A stretch of 64,000 nucleotides of DNA from an uncultured Lachnospira sp. (GTDB taxonomy: Bacteria > Bacillota > Clostridia > Lachnospirales > Lachnospiraceae). Shown one piece after another: positions 1 to 6,618 of the stretch (its first letter is position 1; each line of letters starts with the position of its first letter). The position numbers were made by a program, and so were the translations under genes. The notes below the pieces were generated by a model. It worked only from the letters and a program-made list of their open reading frames with translations. It ran no database searches and was not told the origin of the DNA. The stretch lies in contig CAJUKN010000016.1 in assembly GCA_910587485.1 (NCBI GenBank), forward strand, positions 1-64,000, read 5' to 3'.

Positions 1-115
1 ACAAGGCTTTCATGTATGGTATAGTTAATATGCAGTTTTGATGGAACAATTTTTGCTTGCAATAAAATGATAAAGAAGCAGATATTGAAGAAAGTCATAT
101 TATAATTATATTTAT

Positions 116-186
116 AGGGGTGTGGTGAAGTGGTATCATAGGGGTCTCCAAAACCTTTGGTGGGAGTTCGATTCTCTCCACCCCTG
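116..186 (+). tRNA. tRNA-Trp (anticodon CCA)
   Basis: A complete cloverleaf can be folded. The 7-bp acceptor AGGGGTG pairs with CACCCCT, the D stem is GTGA/TCAT, the anticodon stem is GGGGT/ACCTT around loop CTCCAAA, and the T stem is GGGAG/CTCTC around TTCGATT. The anticodon is CCA, which reads UGG (Trp). The discriminator base is G186. The 3' CCA is not encoded, so it would be added after transcription. It stands alone rather than next to secE/nusG. Confidence 0.95.
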
Positions 187-201
187 TTATTATTATTAGA
201 A

Positions 202-297
202 GGCTGTTGCATTAAGGGATAAAACATAATATACAGTTTCTATTCTATATAAGAATACTGTATTTTGTGAGAGGTTTCTTAATGTTGCAGCCTCTTT
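202..297 (+). terminator. Large imperfect hairpin after tRNA-Trp
   Basis: The arms are GGCTG...CATTAAG at 202-215 and CTTAATG...CAGCC at 278-292, with a 3-nt internal mismatch, followed by TCTTTT. Inside is a second complementary pair, ATACAG/CTGTAT (about 231-236 and 258-263). It probably terminates the tRNA transcript, but the 60-nt structured loop is longer than a simple terminator needs. Confidence 0.5.
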
Positions 298-370
298 TAG
301 CGAATATAACAAAATATAAAATTGTTTTAATAAAGTATAATTGTATAATACGAAAGGAGTATTATGTATT

Positions 371-634
371 ATGGAAGGAAAAGTTGTTTTAAAATCAAAG
401 CCTATACGTGATACAACAGTATTATGTGAAACGGTTGAATGCAGTTTTAATGATAGAGGACTGTGTGAAGCGGATTCGATAGCTATTATAGATGGTAAGT
501 GTGGTCTTAATACAACAAGACCTGAAGCTTATAATGAAAGTGAAGATATTACTATACAATCAAAAACACCAAAAGAAGAAACCAATTCAAAGAAAAGAAG
601 AGTACGAGTTTTTGCAGGAACAGATTGGTGTTAA
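371..634 (+). CDS. DUF1540-like cysteine-rich small protein
   Basis: This is an 87-residue protein of unknown function. The ATG at 371 is chosen because AAAGGAG at 353-359 precedes it and the ATG at 364 is in another frame. The middle carries a Cys pattern, LCETVECSFNDRGLCEAD then GKCG, that resembles the DUF1540 family (Cys-rich, possibly metal-binding), and the last residue is also Cys. The tail is basic (SKKRRVRV). It is a monocistronic unit closed by a good hairpin terminator. The family link rests on the cysteine spacing only. Confidence 0.6.
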   Translation: MEGKVVLKSKPIRDTTVLCETVECSFNDRGLCEADSIAIIDGKCGLNTTRPEAYNESEDITIQSKTPKEETNSKKRRVRVFAGTDWC

Positions 635-730
635 TAATACATTAAATATTTCATTAATAATATATTGATTTTTAGAAATACTCTTGATACTATCATATTA
701 TAAAGATGTCATAAAGTATATATAATTTAA

Positions 731-760
731 GCCTGCATTGTTTTATTGGTGCAGGCTTTC
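731..760 (+). terminator. Rho-independent terminator after the DUF1540-like gene
   Basis: GCCTGCA at 731-737 and TGCAGGC at 750-756 form a perfect 7-bp stem followed by TTTC. It lies 97 bp beyond the stop codon at 634. Confidence 0.75.
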
Positions 761-903
761 TATATAAGTAAATTTTTTTTAAAATCCTATGGACTTTTCA
801 TTGTAGGTGATTAAGAGATTTAGAACATTAAGAATAGAGAAAGGAGAGTTTACTAGGCAAATTATTTAAAAACAATTTGTCTTTAGTTTGAATAGTAAGA
901 TAT

Positions 904-1137
904 ATGTCACCATTAGTTAATAGTAATACATTTAAGAAAAATAATGAACCTAAGAAAAAAATCAACCCAATTATTCCATTAGTATTTGTTGTTGTTTTAG
1001 CATTGATAATGATATTGCTTCAATATTTTATGATTGACTTTCAAAATGCTATGTATGAACAGCAAGAACAGCTACAATCACAATATGATGAACAACAGTC
1101 ACGGTTACAACAGCAATCAACAGATGAAACAAAATAA
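904..1137 (+). CDS. Small membrane protein with Gln-rich coiled coil
   Basis: This is a 77-residue protein I do not recognise. A basic N-terminus (about residues 10-20, KKNNEPKKK) is followed by one membrane segment (about 23-42, PLVFVVVLALIMILLQYFMI). The C-terminal half is polar and Gln-rich (EQQEQLQSQYDEQQSRLQQQ) with heptad-like spacing, so it is probably a short coiled coil. No strong Shine-Dalgarno sequence sits directly before the ATG; an AAAGGAGAG lies about 60 bp upstream. An in-frame TGA at 889 limits other starts. The function is unknown. Confidence 0.55.
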   Translation: MSPLVNSNTFKKNNEPKKKINPIIPLVFVVVLALIMILLQYFMIDFQNAMYEQQEQLQSQYDEQQSRLQQQSTDETK

Positions 1138-1143
1138 GCAAGG

Positions 1144-1175
1144 CAAGCGGATATCTGCAATCCGATTTGCTACTT
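1144..1175 (-). repeat. 32-bp structured repeat, copy 1 (inverted relative to copy 2)
   Basis: The reverse complement of this stretch matches 4127-4158 at 27 of 32 positions. Both fold into the same hairpin. The inner stem reads CGGAT/ATCCG here and CAGAT/ATCTG in the other copy, a compensatory change. The two copies flank the ABC/TetR module in opposite orientations. Here it also sits between two convergent genes and may work as a terminator, although no T-tract follows. Confidence 0.6.
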
Positions 1176-1311
1176 GCTTATAACCTTATTGTGTGCTGTT
1201 TCGTGTCGTTTTTTAAACAGGCAAGTCTAACTCTTGCTTAAAAAGAGGAGATTTTCTTGATAAGGTGAAAAAATATAAATATTCAACGAAAAATAAGTTT
1301 AATAATTACTT

Positions 1312-2085
1312 TTATTTCTCCATCTTTTTTATAAATAATACGATTGATATAAAATAAAGAATAATAGATAATCCAATGCACCAAATTAAAGAAATTATAA
1401 ATGTGCTTATATCTAAAGGCTTATCTAGCAGTGCAGTTCTCATCATATCAATAATTGGTGTCATAGGCTGATATTGGGCGAAAATTCTCATTATTGAGGG
1501 CAGCATTTCTGTTGGTACAAATCCAGAACTTAAATAAGGCAGTATGATTACAAGTGCTGATAATGCGCTTGCCCCTTCTGGACTGTTGGCAACAATTCCA
1601 ATAACAATCGCTACATATGATAAGGCTAAAATGCTGCTGAACAGTAAGATAAAGAATACACTTAAATTAATTAATTTAATAGATGGTCGAACACCCAATA
1701 GTAAAGCCACAAGCAGTACTACCACAGAAGTAATAATACTTCTTATAAAGGCTTCTAAAATATGACCATTTAAAATAGATGATTGTTTTATTGGCAATGT
1801 ACAAAACCTGTTTACAATGCCTTTTGTTATATCTTTATTTATCATAATAGCAGTTACAGAAGAACATTGTCCAATGCACTGTAATAAGACGCCGGGAACA
1901 ATATAGTTTACATATGAAACATCTTCTATTTTAATTAGTTTGCCAAACAAAGAAACAAATAAAATCATCATTAAAGCGGGAAGCATAATGCTTGTCAGCA
2001 ATGTATCAGGGTTTCTTTTTGAAAGTAATAAACAGCGTTTTGCCATCGTAACAGTATCATTCCATCTTTTAAAATAAACTTGCAT
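1312..2085 (-). CDS. ABC-2 type exporter permease
   Basis: This 257-residue integral membrane protein is the channel half of an ABC exporter. Hydrophobic segments can be seen near residues 25-50 (TSIMLPALMMILFVSLFG), 58-80, 105-130, 140-165, 172-195 and 228-252, the six-helix layout of ABC-2 (DrrB/YadH-like) permeases. The sequence PGVLLQCIGQCSSVTAIMINKDITKGIVNRFCTLPI contains the typical cytoplasmic coupling stretch. Its first codons overlap the end of the ATPase gene by 17 bp, so the two are translationally coupled. Drug or peptide export is likely; the substrate cannot be read from the sequence. Confidence 0.9.
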   Translation of the reverse strand: MQVYFKRWNDTVTMAKRCLLLSKRNPDTLLTSIMLPALMMILFVSLFGKLIKIEDVSYVNYIVPGVLLQCIGQCSSVTAIMINKDITKGIVNRFCTLPIKQSSILNGHILEAFIRSIITSVVVLLVALLLGVRPSIKLINLSVFFILLFSSILALSYVAIVIGIVANSPEGASALSALVIILPYLSSGFVPTEMLPSIMRIFAQYQPMTPIIDMMRTALLDKPLDISTFIISLIWCIGLSIILYFISIVLFIKKMEK

Positions 2086-3025
2086 TGTTTTTTTCCTCTC
2101 TTTCGTTAATCATTGTCAAAAATACATCTTCTAAATTAGGTGTGAATTTTGAAAAATCTCGAATACTTACATTATTTTTATAAAACTTATAAAAAATCTC
2201 TGCTAAGGTATCAGCTTTTCCGTCAGTAAATACTGATAATTCACATTTGTCTAATATCATAGACGTTCTATAATTTTTCAAAAAAGATTTTGCTAATTTT
2301 AAATGTTCAGTATCTTTAAATGAAAATTGTATAACCCCTTGTGGAAGATATGTTTTTAGTTCAGCAGGGCTTCCTTCTGCAATGATATGTCCTTTATCTA
2401 ATATAGCAATTTTGTCGGCTAGCTGTTCAGCTTCCTCCAGATATTGGGTTGTTAAAAAAATAGTCACTCCAGAACGATTTAATTCCTGAATCATATTCCA
2501 CATACTATGTCGGCTTTGTGGGTCTAAACCTGTTGTTGGTTCATCTAAAAATATCACTTTAGGATTCCCAACTAAACTCATGGCAATATCTAATTTTCGT
2601 TTCATACCACCAGAATATGTTGAAACAGTTTTGTTTGCGACATCCGATAATCCAAAATATTCTAATAATTCATAAGCCTTTTTTTCTGGAGAAGAAAGAT
2701 GATACAGTCTGCCCATCATTATCAGGTTTTCTTTTCCTGTTAAAATGTTGTCGACTGCTGAAAACTGTCCTGTTAAACTAATATTTTCTCGTACTTTTTT
2801 AGGGTTTTTCAGCACATCATATCCTGCAATCTTGACTTGTCCGCTATCTGCTTTTATCTGTGTTGTTAATATACGAATTGTTGTTGTTTTCCCTGCACCA
2901 TTAGAGCCAAGCAGTGTATAGATTGTTCCATAAAAAACGGAAAAATCAATGCCTTTCAATACTTCCTTATCTTGAAAATGTTTTTTTAACGAAGATACAG
3001 AAATTGCTGTTTTTAATTCTCTCAT
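2069..3025 (-). CDS. ABC exporter ATP-binding protein (DrrA-like)
   Basis: This 318-residue ATPase partners the downstream permease. Walker A is GSNGAGKTTT, the signature is STYSGGMKRKLDIAMSLVG, Walker B is VIFLDEPTTGLDPQSR and the switch His is replaced in LTTQYLEEAE (Gln, as is common in this subfamily). A C-terminal domain of about 100 residues follows, as in DrrA-type ATPases. I prefer the ATG at 3025, which has GAGGA 8 nt upstream. A second in-frame ATG at 3037 overlaps the stop of a 21-codon leader ORF as ATGA, so coupled starting there is also possible. TetR probably represses the operon. Confidence 0.9.
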   Translation of the reverse strand: MRELKTAISVSSLKKHFQDKEVLKGIDFSVFYGTIYTLLGSNGAGKTTTIRILTTQIKADSGQVKIAGYDVLKNPKKVRENISLTGQFSAVDNILTGKENLIMMGRLYHLSSPEKKAYELLEYFGLSDVANKTVSTYSGGMKRKLDIAMSLVGNPKVIFLDEPTTGLDPQSRHSMWNMIQELNRSGVTIFLTTQYLEEAEQLADKIAILDKGHIIAEGSPAELKTYLPQGVIQFSFKDTEHLKLAKSFLKNYRTSMILDKCELSVFTDGKADTLAEIFYKFYKNNVSIRDFSKFTPNLEDVFLTMINEREEKNNASLF

Positions 3026-3033
3026 GTTTTTCC

Positions 3034-3099
3034 TCATTTCTGTGCTGCTTTTCTGTGCAAAGAACGAAAGTTCTTACGGGTTTGTGGCAAGCAGCACAT
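3034..3099 (-). CDS. Candidate 21-residue leader peptide of the ABC operon
   Basis: On the minus strand an ATG at 3099 opens a 21-codon basic, Cys- and Arg-rich ORF (begins MCCLPQTRKN, ends RKAAQK). Its TGA at 3036-3034 overlaps an in-frame ATG of the ATPase gene as ATGA. Its start lies in the 5' arm and its end just past the 3' arm of a stable hairpin (3042-3097), so a translating ribosome would open that hairpin beside the ATPase Shine-Dalgarno sequence. The leader's own ribosome binding site is weak (GGGA). This is the arrangement expected for translation-coupled or attenuation control; no function is proven. Confidence 0.45.
   Translation of the reverse strand: MCCLPQTRKNFRSLHRKAAQK
3042..3097 (-). 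promoter_or_regulatory. Leader hairpin in front of the ABC exporter genes
   Basis: A perfect 9-bp outer stem (GTGCTGCTT at 3042-3050 with AAGCAGCAC at 3089-3097) encloses a 6-bp inner stem with a tetraloop (AAGAAC-GAAA-GTTCTT, 3060-3075). The structure ends a few bases before the ATPase ribosome binding site and contains nearly all of the leader ORF. Confidence 0.6.
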
Positions 3100-3111
3100 A
3101 AACACAAATCC

Positions 3112-3181
3112 CAAGATTGAAAATTTTAATTCGTGATAATAGAATCATTGCAAAGCGTAGATTCTATTGTTTTCAATCTTG
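3112..3181. repeat. Nested inverted repeat upstream of the ABC operon
   Basis: The outer arms CAAGATTGAAAA (3112-3123) and TTTTCAATCTTG (3170-3181) are perfect complements. They enclose a second perfect 9-bp pair, AATAGAATC (3138-3146) and GATTCTATT (3160-3168). The structure lies in the untranslated region between tetR and the exporter genes, upstream of the leader hairpin. It may be a long mRNA hairpin or a small palindromic insertion. Confidence 0.6.
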
Positions 3182-3261
3182 TACCTTCATTGAATTTTAT
3201 TATATATGCCATTTTTTTAAAACATAATATAATTATTCATTTTTAAACCATTTTAATACCA

Positions 3262-3275
3262 ACCAAATGTATGTA
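3262..3275 (-). promoter_or_regulatory. Candidate TetR operator half-site for the ABC operon
   Basis: The minus-strand sequence TACATACATTTGGT matches 13 of 14 bases of the left half of the palindrome in front of tetR (3971-3993). It lies upstream of the exporter genes in a region with several AT-rich -10-like hexamers. The dyad is weaker here than at the tetR promoter. Confidence 0.45.
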
Positions 3276-3287
3276 TATATCCTAAAT

Positions 3288-3313
3288 AAAATTGCCTTAT
3301 AATAGGCAATTTT
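3288..3313 (-). terminator. Terminator of the TetR gene
   Basis: A perfect 10-bp inverted repeat, AAAATTGCCT (3288-3297) and AGGCAATTTT (3304-3313), lies 8 bp past the stop of the regulator gene. The T-rich end suits minus-strand termination. Confidence 0.65.
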
Positions 3314-3320
3314 GTTATAT

Positions 3321-3953
3321 TTATTTAAAATATGGCAATTCATTTATTCTATTTTCGATTTCATTATTTAAAAGTGGCAATCCCATTTTCTCAAGCATTT
3401 CTTTTATGCACTGAAACCGTTTTTGTATTTCTTCCTTATTAGCTGGAAAAATAGAGGGTATCAGCCAAATATCAGTTAAGACTAAAAATTCTGCTAATTC
3501 TTTTGCATATTGTGTTTGAATAGAACCATCATTTTGCCCTTCTTCAATAAACCCCAACCAGTAGGGATAAAGAAGGCGATGGTTTGTTTCAATCATTCGT
3601 GCTAAAACATGAGGATTCTTTAGCAGTGGTATTGCCTGTTCTGTCAGTTTAATTTGTGTTTCATCTGATTGATTGAGCAATATTGCCATTCTCATTTTCT
3701 CAAGTCCGTTCAAATCCGTTCGTTGTTTTACTTTCTCAAAAGGATTGTTGTTAAAAAACATTTTATCGCCTAAAGCATCCATAATTTCTTCTTTTGATTT
3801 GAAATGATGATAAATTGCACCTTTTGTTAAACCATCTAATTCATCAACAATATCTTGAATTGTTGTATTATCATAACCTTTTTCAAGAAATAGCCGCTGT
3901 GATACATCTAATATTTTGTCAACAGTGATTTCGGGATATTTATTTCGTGCCAT
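3321..3953 (-). CDS. TetR-family transcriptional repressor
   Basis: This 210-residue regulator has a TetR DNA-binding domain at residues 8-60 (ILDVSQRLFLEKGYDNTTIQDIVDELDG, then TKGAIYHHFKSKEEIMDAL, the classic helix-turn-helix ending in YHHF). The remaining residues form a ligand-sensing domain. It lies upstream of, and in the same direction as, the ABC exporter genes and shares an operator-like sequence with them, which fits a drug-responsive repressor of the exporter and of itself. A near-consensus promoter and a palindrome lie immediately upstream. The ligand is unknown. Confidence 0.92.
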   Translation of the reverse strand: MARNKYPEITVDKILDVSQRLFLEKGYDNTTIQDIVDELDGLTKGAIYHHFKSKEEIMDALGDKMFFNNNPFEKVKQRTDLNGLEKMRMAILLNQSDETQIKLTEQAIPLLKNPHVLARMIETNHRLLYPYWLGFIEEGQNDGSIQTQYAKELAEFLVLTDIWLIPSIFPANKEEIQKRFQCIKEMLEKMGLPLLNNEIENRINELPYFK

Positions 3954-3970
3954 ATAGATAATCTCCTATA

Positions 3971-3993
3971 TACATTCATTTGGTATGTTTGTA
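3971..3993. promoter_or_regulatory. TetR operator palindrome
   Basis: The sequence has dyad symmetry of the form TACAnnCATnnnnnATGnnTGTA. It starts next to the -10 box of the tetR promoter and ends 17 bp before the start codon, so a bound repressor would cover the transcription start. One half recurs at 3262-3275 in front of the exporter genes. Confidence 0.65.
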
Positions 3994-4021
3994 TCATAGC
4001 ATGTCAATTCTGCCATGTCAA
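3993..4021 (-). promoter_or_regulatory. Sigma-A promoter of the TetR gene
   Basis: On the minus strand TTGACA (4021-4016) and TATGAT (3998-3993) are separated by 17 bp. A 9-bp direct repeat CATGTCAAT (4000-4008 and 4014-4022) overlaps it. Confidence 0.75.
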
Positions 4022-4126
4022 TATTTTTATTTATTTGTAAAATGGTTTTTAAAATATATCACTATAATAAAAAGGATTTCTTTTATAAATAAAATTAATT
4101 TTGCATTATTTAATCTTATCAGGAAA

Positions 4127-4158
4127 AAGTAGCAAAGCAGATTGCGAATATCTGCTTG
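4127..4158 (+). repeat. 32-bp structured repeat, copy 2
   Basis: It matches the reverse complement of 1144-1175 at 27 of 32 bases. CAA/TTG outer pairs and CAGAT/ATCTG inner pairs are kept, with one compensatory change between copies. The copy lies upstream of tetR, so the two copies bracket the exporter module as inverted repeats about 3 kb apart. Confidence 0.6.
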
Positions 4159-4217
4159 ACTATGGGAATTAATTTTATATTAAAAAAATAGTTAGAAAGA
4201 AGTAGAGAAAAGAAGTA

Positions 4218-4275
4218 GGGTTGTTAGGCAAAATATCTCAATTTTAAAATGCTCTATTTGGTAACAACCCTTTTT
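4218..4275. terminator. Long-loop hairpin, probable terminator
   Basis: GGGTTGTTA (4218-4226) and TAACAACCC (4262-4270) are perfect complements, followed on the plus strand by TTTTTA. No plus-strand gene precedes it, so it may serve the minus-strand carbamate kinase gene that ends at 4354, or be a repeat. The rest of the 3954-4353 gap holds the tetR promoter and operator and the structured repeat. Confidence 0.4.
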
Positions 4276-4353
4276 ATATTCTGTAAAAAATAACATTTAG
4301 TTAAAATAACAAGACTATTTTTTTAGATAGTTCATTATGAAAAAGCATATAGC

Positions 4354-5307
4354 TTATGCAGTTATTGTAGTGCCGCTTTTTCCGACAAGGCTTAACTTAG
4401 CCTTATCAAGATTGGATATAATTGCTTTGCGGTTTGAATCTGCAGTTACAAATCGAATAGAGGCATCAACTTTAGGAAATGTTGTCTTAGCAGGAAAATG
4501 TCCAGCTTTAATATATTCATGGAGGTCGGATGCCGTTACCATATCAAAAGCCTTTTCATTAGGGGTATCTTTTTCAATCGTAAGTTTATCATATGCAGTG
4601 AGAAAAAGTAATGTATTTGCATCAATAAGTTCTGCAAGTTTGGCAGCGGCATAATCTTTTTCAATAATAGCACTTGCACCTTTTAGATGTGTACCTTGTT
4701 GAAGAACAGGTATTCCGCCACCGCCAGCAGCTATAACAATTTGGTCAGCATCAAGCAATGCCTTTACTGCATCGATTTCATAGATATCAATTGGCATAGG
4801 CGAAGCGATAATTCTTCTAAATTTGTTTGGTTCTTCTTCAATTACATAATTTCCTTTTTCTTCTTCTGCTTCAGCCTCTTCTTTTGTCATATATCGACCA
4901 ATAACTTTAGAAGGCTCACTAAATGCAATATCAAATGGGTCAACACGCACTTGTGTAATAATTGTAGATACCGTTTTATATATTCCTCGATTTAAAAGTT
5001 CTTCACGTATTGCATTTTGCAAATCATACCCAATATAACCTTCGCTCATAGCTCCACATACAGACATAGGAGCAACCGTTCTATCATTTGGTTCCAAGCG
5101 TGCAAATTCAGTCATGGCTGTTTGAATCATGCCAATCTGTGGACCATTGCTGTGTGTAATTACAATTTTATATTTTGCTTCAACTAAGTCTGCAATGGCA
5201 GAGGCAGCTTTTTTTACATTAGCCTGCTGTTCAGGAAATGTACTTCCAAATGCGTTCCTTCCTAATGCAACTACAATTCTTTTATTATTTATAATTTTAT
5301 TATCCAT
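4354..5307 (-). CDS. Carbamate kinase family protein (divergent)
   Basis: This 317-residue protein of the amino-acid/carbamate kinase fold would catalyse ATP plus carbamate to ADP plus carbamoyl phosphate, usually run backwards to make ATP from citrulline or allantoin breakdown. The family blocks appear in order: VVALGRNAFG (usual GGNA), THSNGPQIG (usual THGNGPQ), VDPFDIAF, AAGGGGIPV, EKDYAAAKLAELI, FLTAYDKL and PKVDASIRF (usual PKVEAAI). The first two are altered in the phosphate-binding Gly residues, so this is a divergent member. The ATG at 5307 has GGAG 7 nt upstream and is preferred over 5319. No arginine deiminase genes are adjacent. Confidence 0.75.
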   Translation of the reverse strand: MDNKIINNKRIVVALGRNAFGSTFPEQQANVKKAASAIADLVEAKYKIVITHSNGPQIGMIQTAMTEFARLEPNDRTVAPMSVCGAMSEGYIGYDLQNAIREELLNRGIYKTVSTIITQVRVDPFDIAFSEPSKVIGRYMTKEEAEAEEEKGNYVIEEEPNKFRRIIASPMPIDIYEIDAVKALLDADQIVIAAGGGGIPVLQQGTHLKGASAIIEKDYAAAKLAELIDANTLLFLTAYDKLTIEKDTPNEKAFDMVTASDLHEYIKAGHFPAKTTFPKVDASIRFVTADSNRKAIISNLDKAKLSLVGKSGTTITA

Positions 5308-5478
5308 AATGAACTCCATTCCGCCAATTTATATGGCTGTAAATATTGTCTGCACATAAGCTGTGCTATAAGGAAATTCACGTTCCATAAGCCCAAGCAT
5401 ATAATAAATCATTATAAAATATATTGTGTTGAAAATCAATGAAAATATGGAATGACTGAATTGTGTACATTATTTTAC

Positions 5479-5507
5479 GGTTACTGCAAATGAAATAAAT
5501 AGTAACC
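5479..5507. repeat. Short inverted repeat
   Basis: GGTTACT (5479-5485) and AGTAACC (5501-5507) are perfect complements around a 15-nt loop in the gap before the protease gene. It could be a weak hairpin or an operator. Nothing else recognisable lies between 5308 and 5611. Confidence 0.35.
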
Positions 5508-5611
5508 TTGTATGTTACAGGTCATCTTTCAGGACATAGTATGAAAAGTAAATTTTTCAAAGTTTATGTTTACGTTCAACCTTGCAAGTTGAGCAAGAAT
5601 GGAGGATTTAT

Positions 5612-6430
5612 ATGGCAATTACAGTAGCAGTATTAGATACGGGAATATATAGGCATATTGATTTTGGAGATAGAATTGTAGGGTTTGTCGATTGTGTCAA
5701 TGGAAAAAATTTTCTTTATGATGATTCAGGACATGGAACACATGTTGCAGGAATTATTGCAGGAGATGGTACTGCTTCCCATAAAAAATATAGAGGTATC
5801 GCACCGAATGCTTGTATAGCTGCTGTTAAAGTGTTAGATAACAGAGGAAATGGCATTGTTTCTAATGTATTAAAAGGAACAGAATGGATATTGGAAAATA
5901 AAGAGCGATTAGATATTAAAATTGTTAATGTTTCTTTTGGCACAACAGGAAGTAATGATTATAAAACAAGAGTATTAGTTAATGCAGTAGAAAATATGTG
6001 GGATGAAGGACTAATTGTGGTGGCAGCCGCAGGAAATAATGGACCTATGCCCGGAAGCATTACTGCGCCCGGCATTAGCTGCAAAATTATAACGGTAGGA
6101 GCATATGATGATATTCGTTTTCATTCAGGCAGAGGACCTATTAAAGAATGTGATATTAAACCAGAAGTTGTTGTTACAGGAACAAATATTGTTGCTTGTA
6201 GCAATATGAAAAATAAATATTCATCAAAAAGTGGTACATCAATGTCAACACCTATTGTTAGTGGTGCTATTGCAAGGCTTATGGAACATGACCCATATCT
6301 CACACCAGAAGAAGTAAAACATTGGCTTCGAGCTTGCTGTGAGCCTGTTATAGAAAATGATATGGAAAAATATAACAGAGATAAATATGGGTGGGGAAAA
6401 TTAAATATGGCAAAATTCGTGATGGGGTAA
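5612..6430 (+). CDS. Intracellular subtilisin-like serine protease (S8)
   Basis: This 272-residue S8 peptidase has the full catalytic triad: Asp in VLDTGI (residue 8), His in GHGTHVAGIIAG (about residue 43) and Ser in SGTSMSTPIVSGA (about residue 209). The oxyanion Asn is in AAAGNNGP. There is no signal peptide and no propeptide: the protein starts five residues before the catalytic Asp block, so it looks cytoplasmic, like intracellular subtilisins. The ATG at 5612 follows GGAGG (5601-5605); a TTG at 5582 is possible but has no ribosome binding site. It is monocistronic. Confidence 0.9.
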   Translation: MAITVAVLDTGIYRHIDFGDRIVGFVDCVNGKNFLYDDSGHGTHVAGIIAGDGTASHKKYRGIAPNACIAAVKVLDNRGNGIVSNVLKGTEWILENKERLDIKIVNVSFGTTGSNDYKTRVLVNAVENMWDEGLIVVAAAGNNGPMPGSITAPGISCKIITVGAYDDIRFHSGRGPIKECDIKPEVVVTGTNIVACSNMKNKYSSKSGTSMSTPIVSGAIARLMEHDPYLTPEEVKHWLRACCEPVIENDMEKYNRDKYGWGKLNMAKFVMG

Positions 6431-6453
6431 TATTAAATGCATCATGGTTTGCG

Positions 6454-6473
6454 GCGAGGTACTTGTTCCTCGC
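6454..6473. repeat. GC-rich hairpin after the protease gene
   Basis: GCGAGG (6454-6459) and CCTCGC (6468-6473) form a strong stem around TACTTGTT, in otherwise AT-rich DNA. Further G/C pairs extend it outward, but there is no T-tract. It is either an unusual terminator or a palindromic repeat. Confidence 0.45.
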
Positions 6474-6540
6474 GGCGTTTGCAAGATGGACATGCTAATA
6501 TTTTTTAAGCTGGTTGCAGAATAAAAAATAAATTAAGGTC

Positions 6541-6570
6541 TTTACATTTTGTGGCTTGATATTGTATACT
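6541..6570 (+). promoter_or_regulatory. Promoter of the first PL9 gene
   Basis: TTTACA at 6541-6546 and TATACT at 6565-6570 have an 18-bp spacer. The start codon follows at 6619. Confidence 0.6.
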
Positions 6571-6618
6571 ATAAAAAAAGAAGTTAAAGTTATAGTTGTA
6601 TACAATGGGAGGGGTATT

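Noticed and set aside
1..115. Possible gene fragment at the left edge
   Set aside because: No open frame with a ribosome binding site or recognisable motif was found before the tRNA.
4337..4654. Plus-strand ORF of 105 codons
   Set aside because: It is antisense to the carbamate kinase gene, has no ribosome binding site and shows no domain.
6454..6473. GC-rich palindrome considered as a CRISPR repeat or origin element
   Set aside because: Only one copy is present in the window and no spacers follow. No CRISPR array was seen anywhere in the window.
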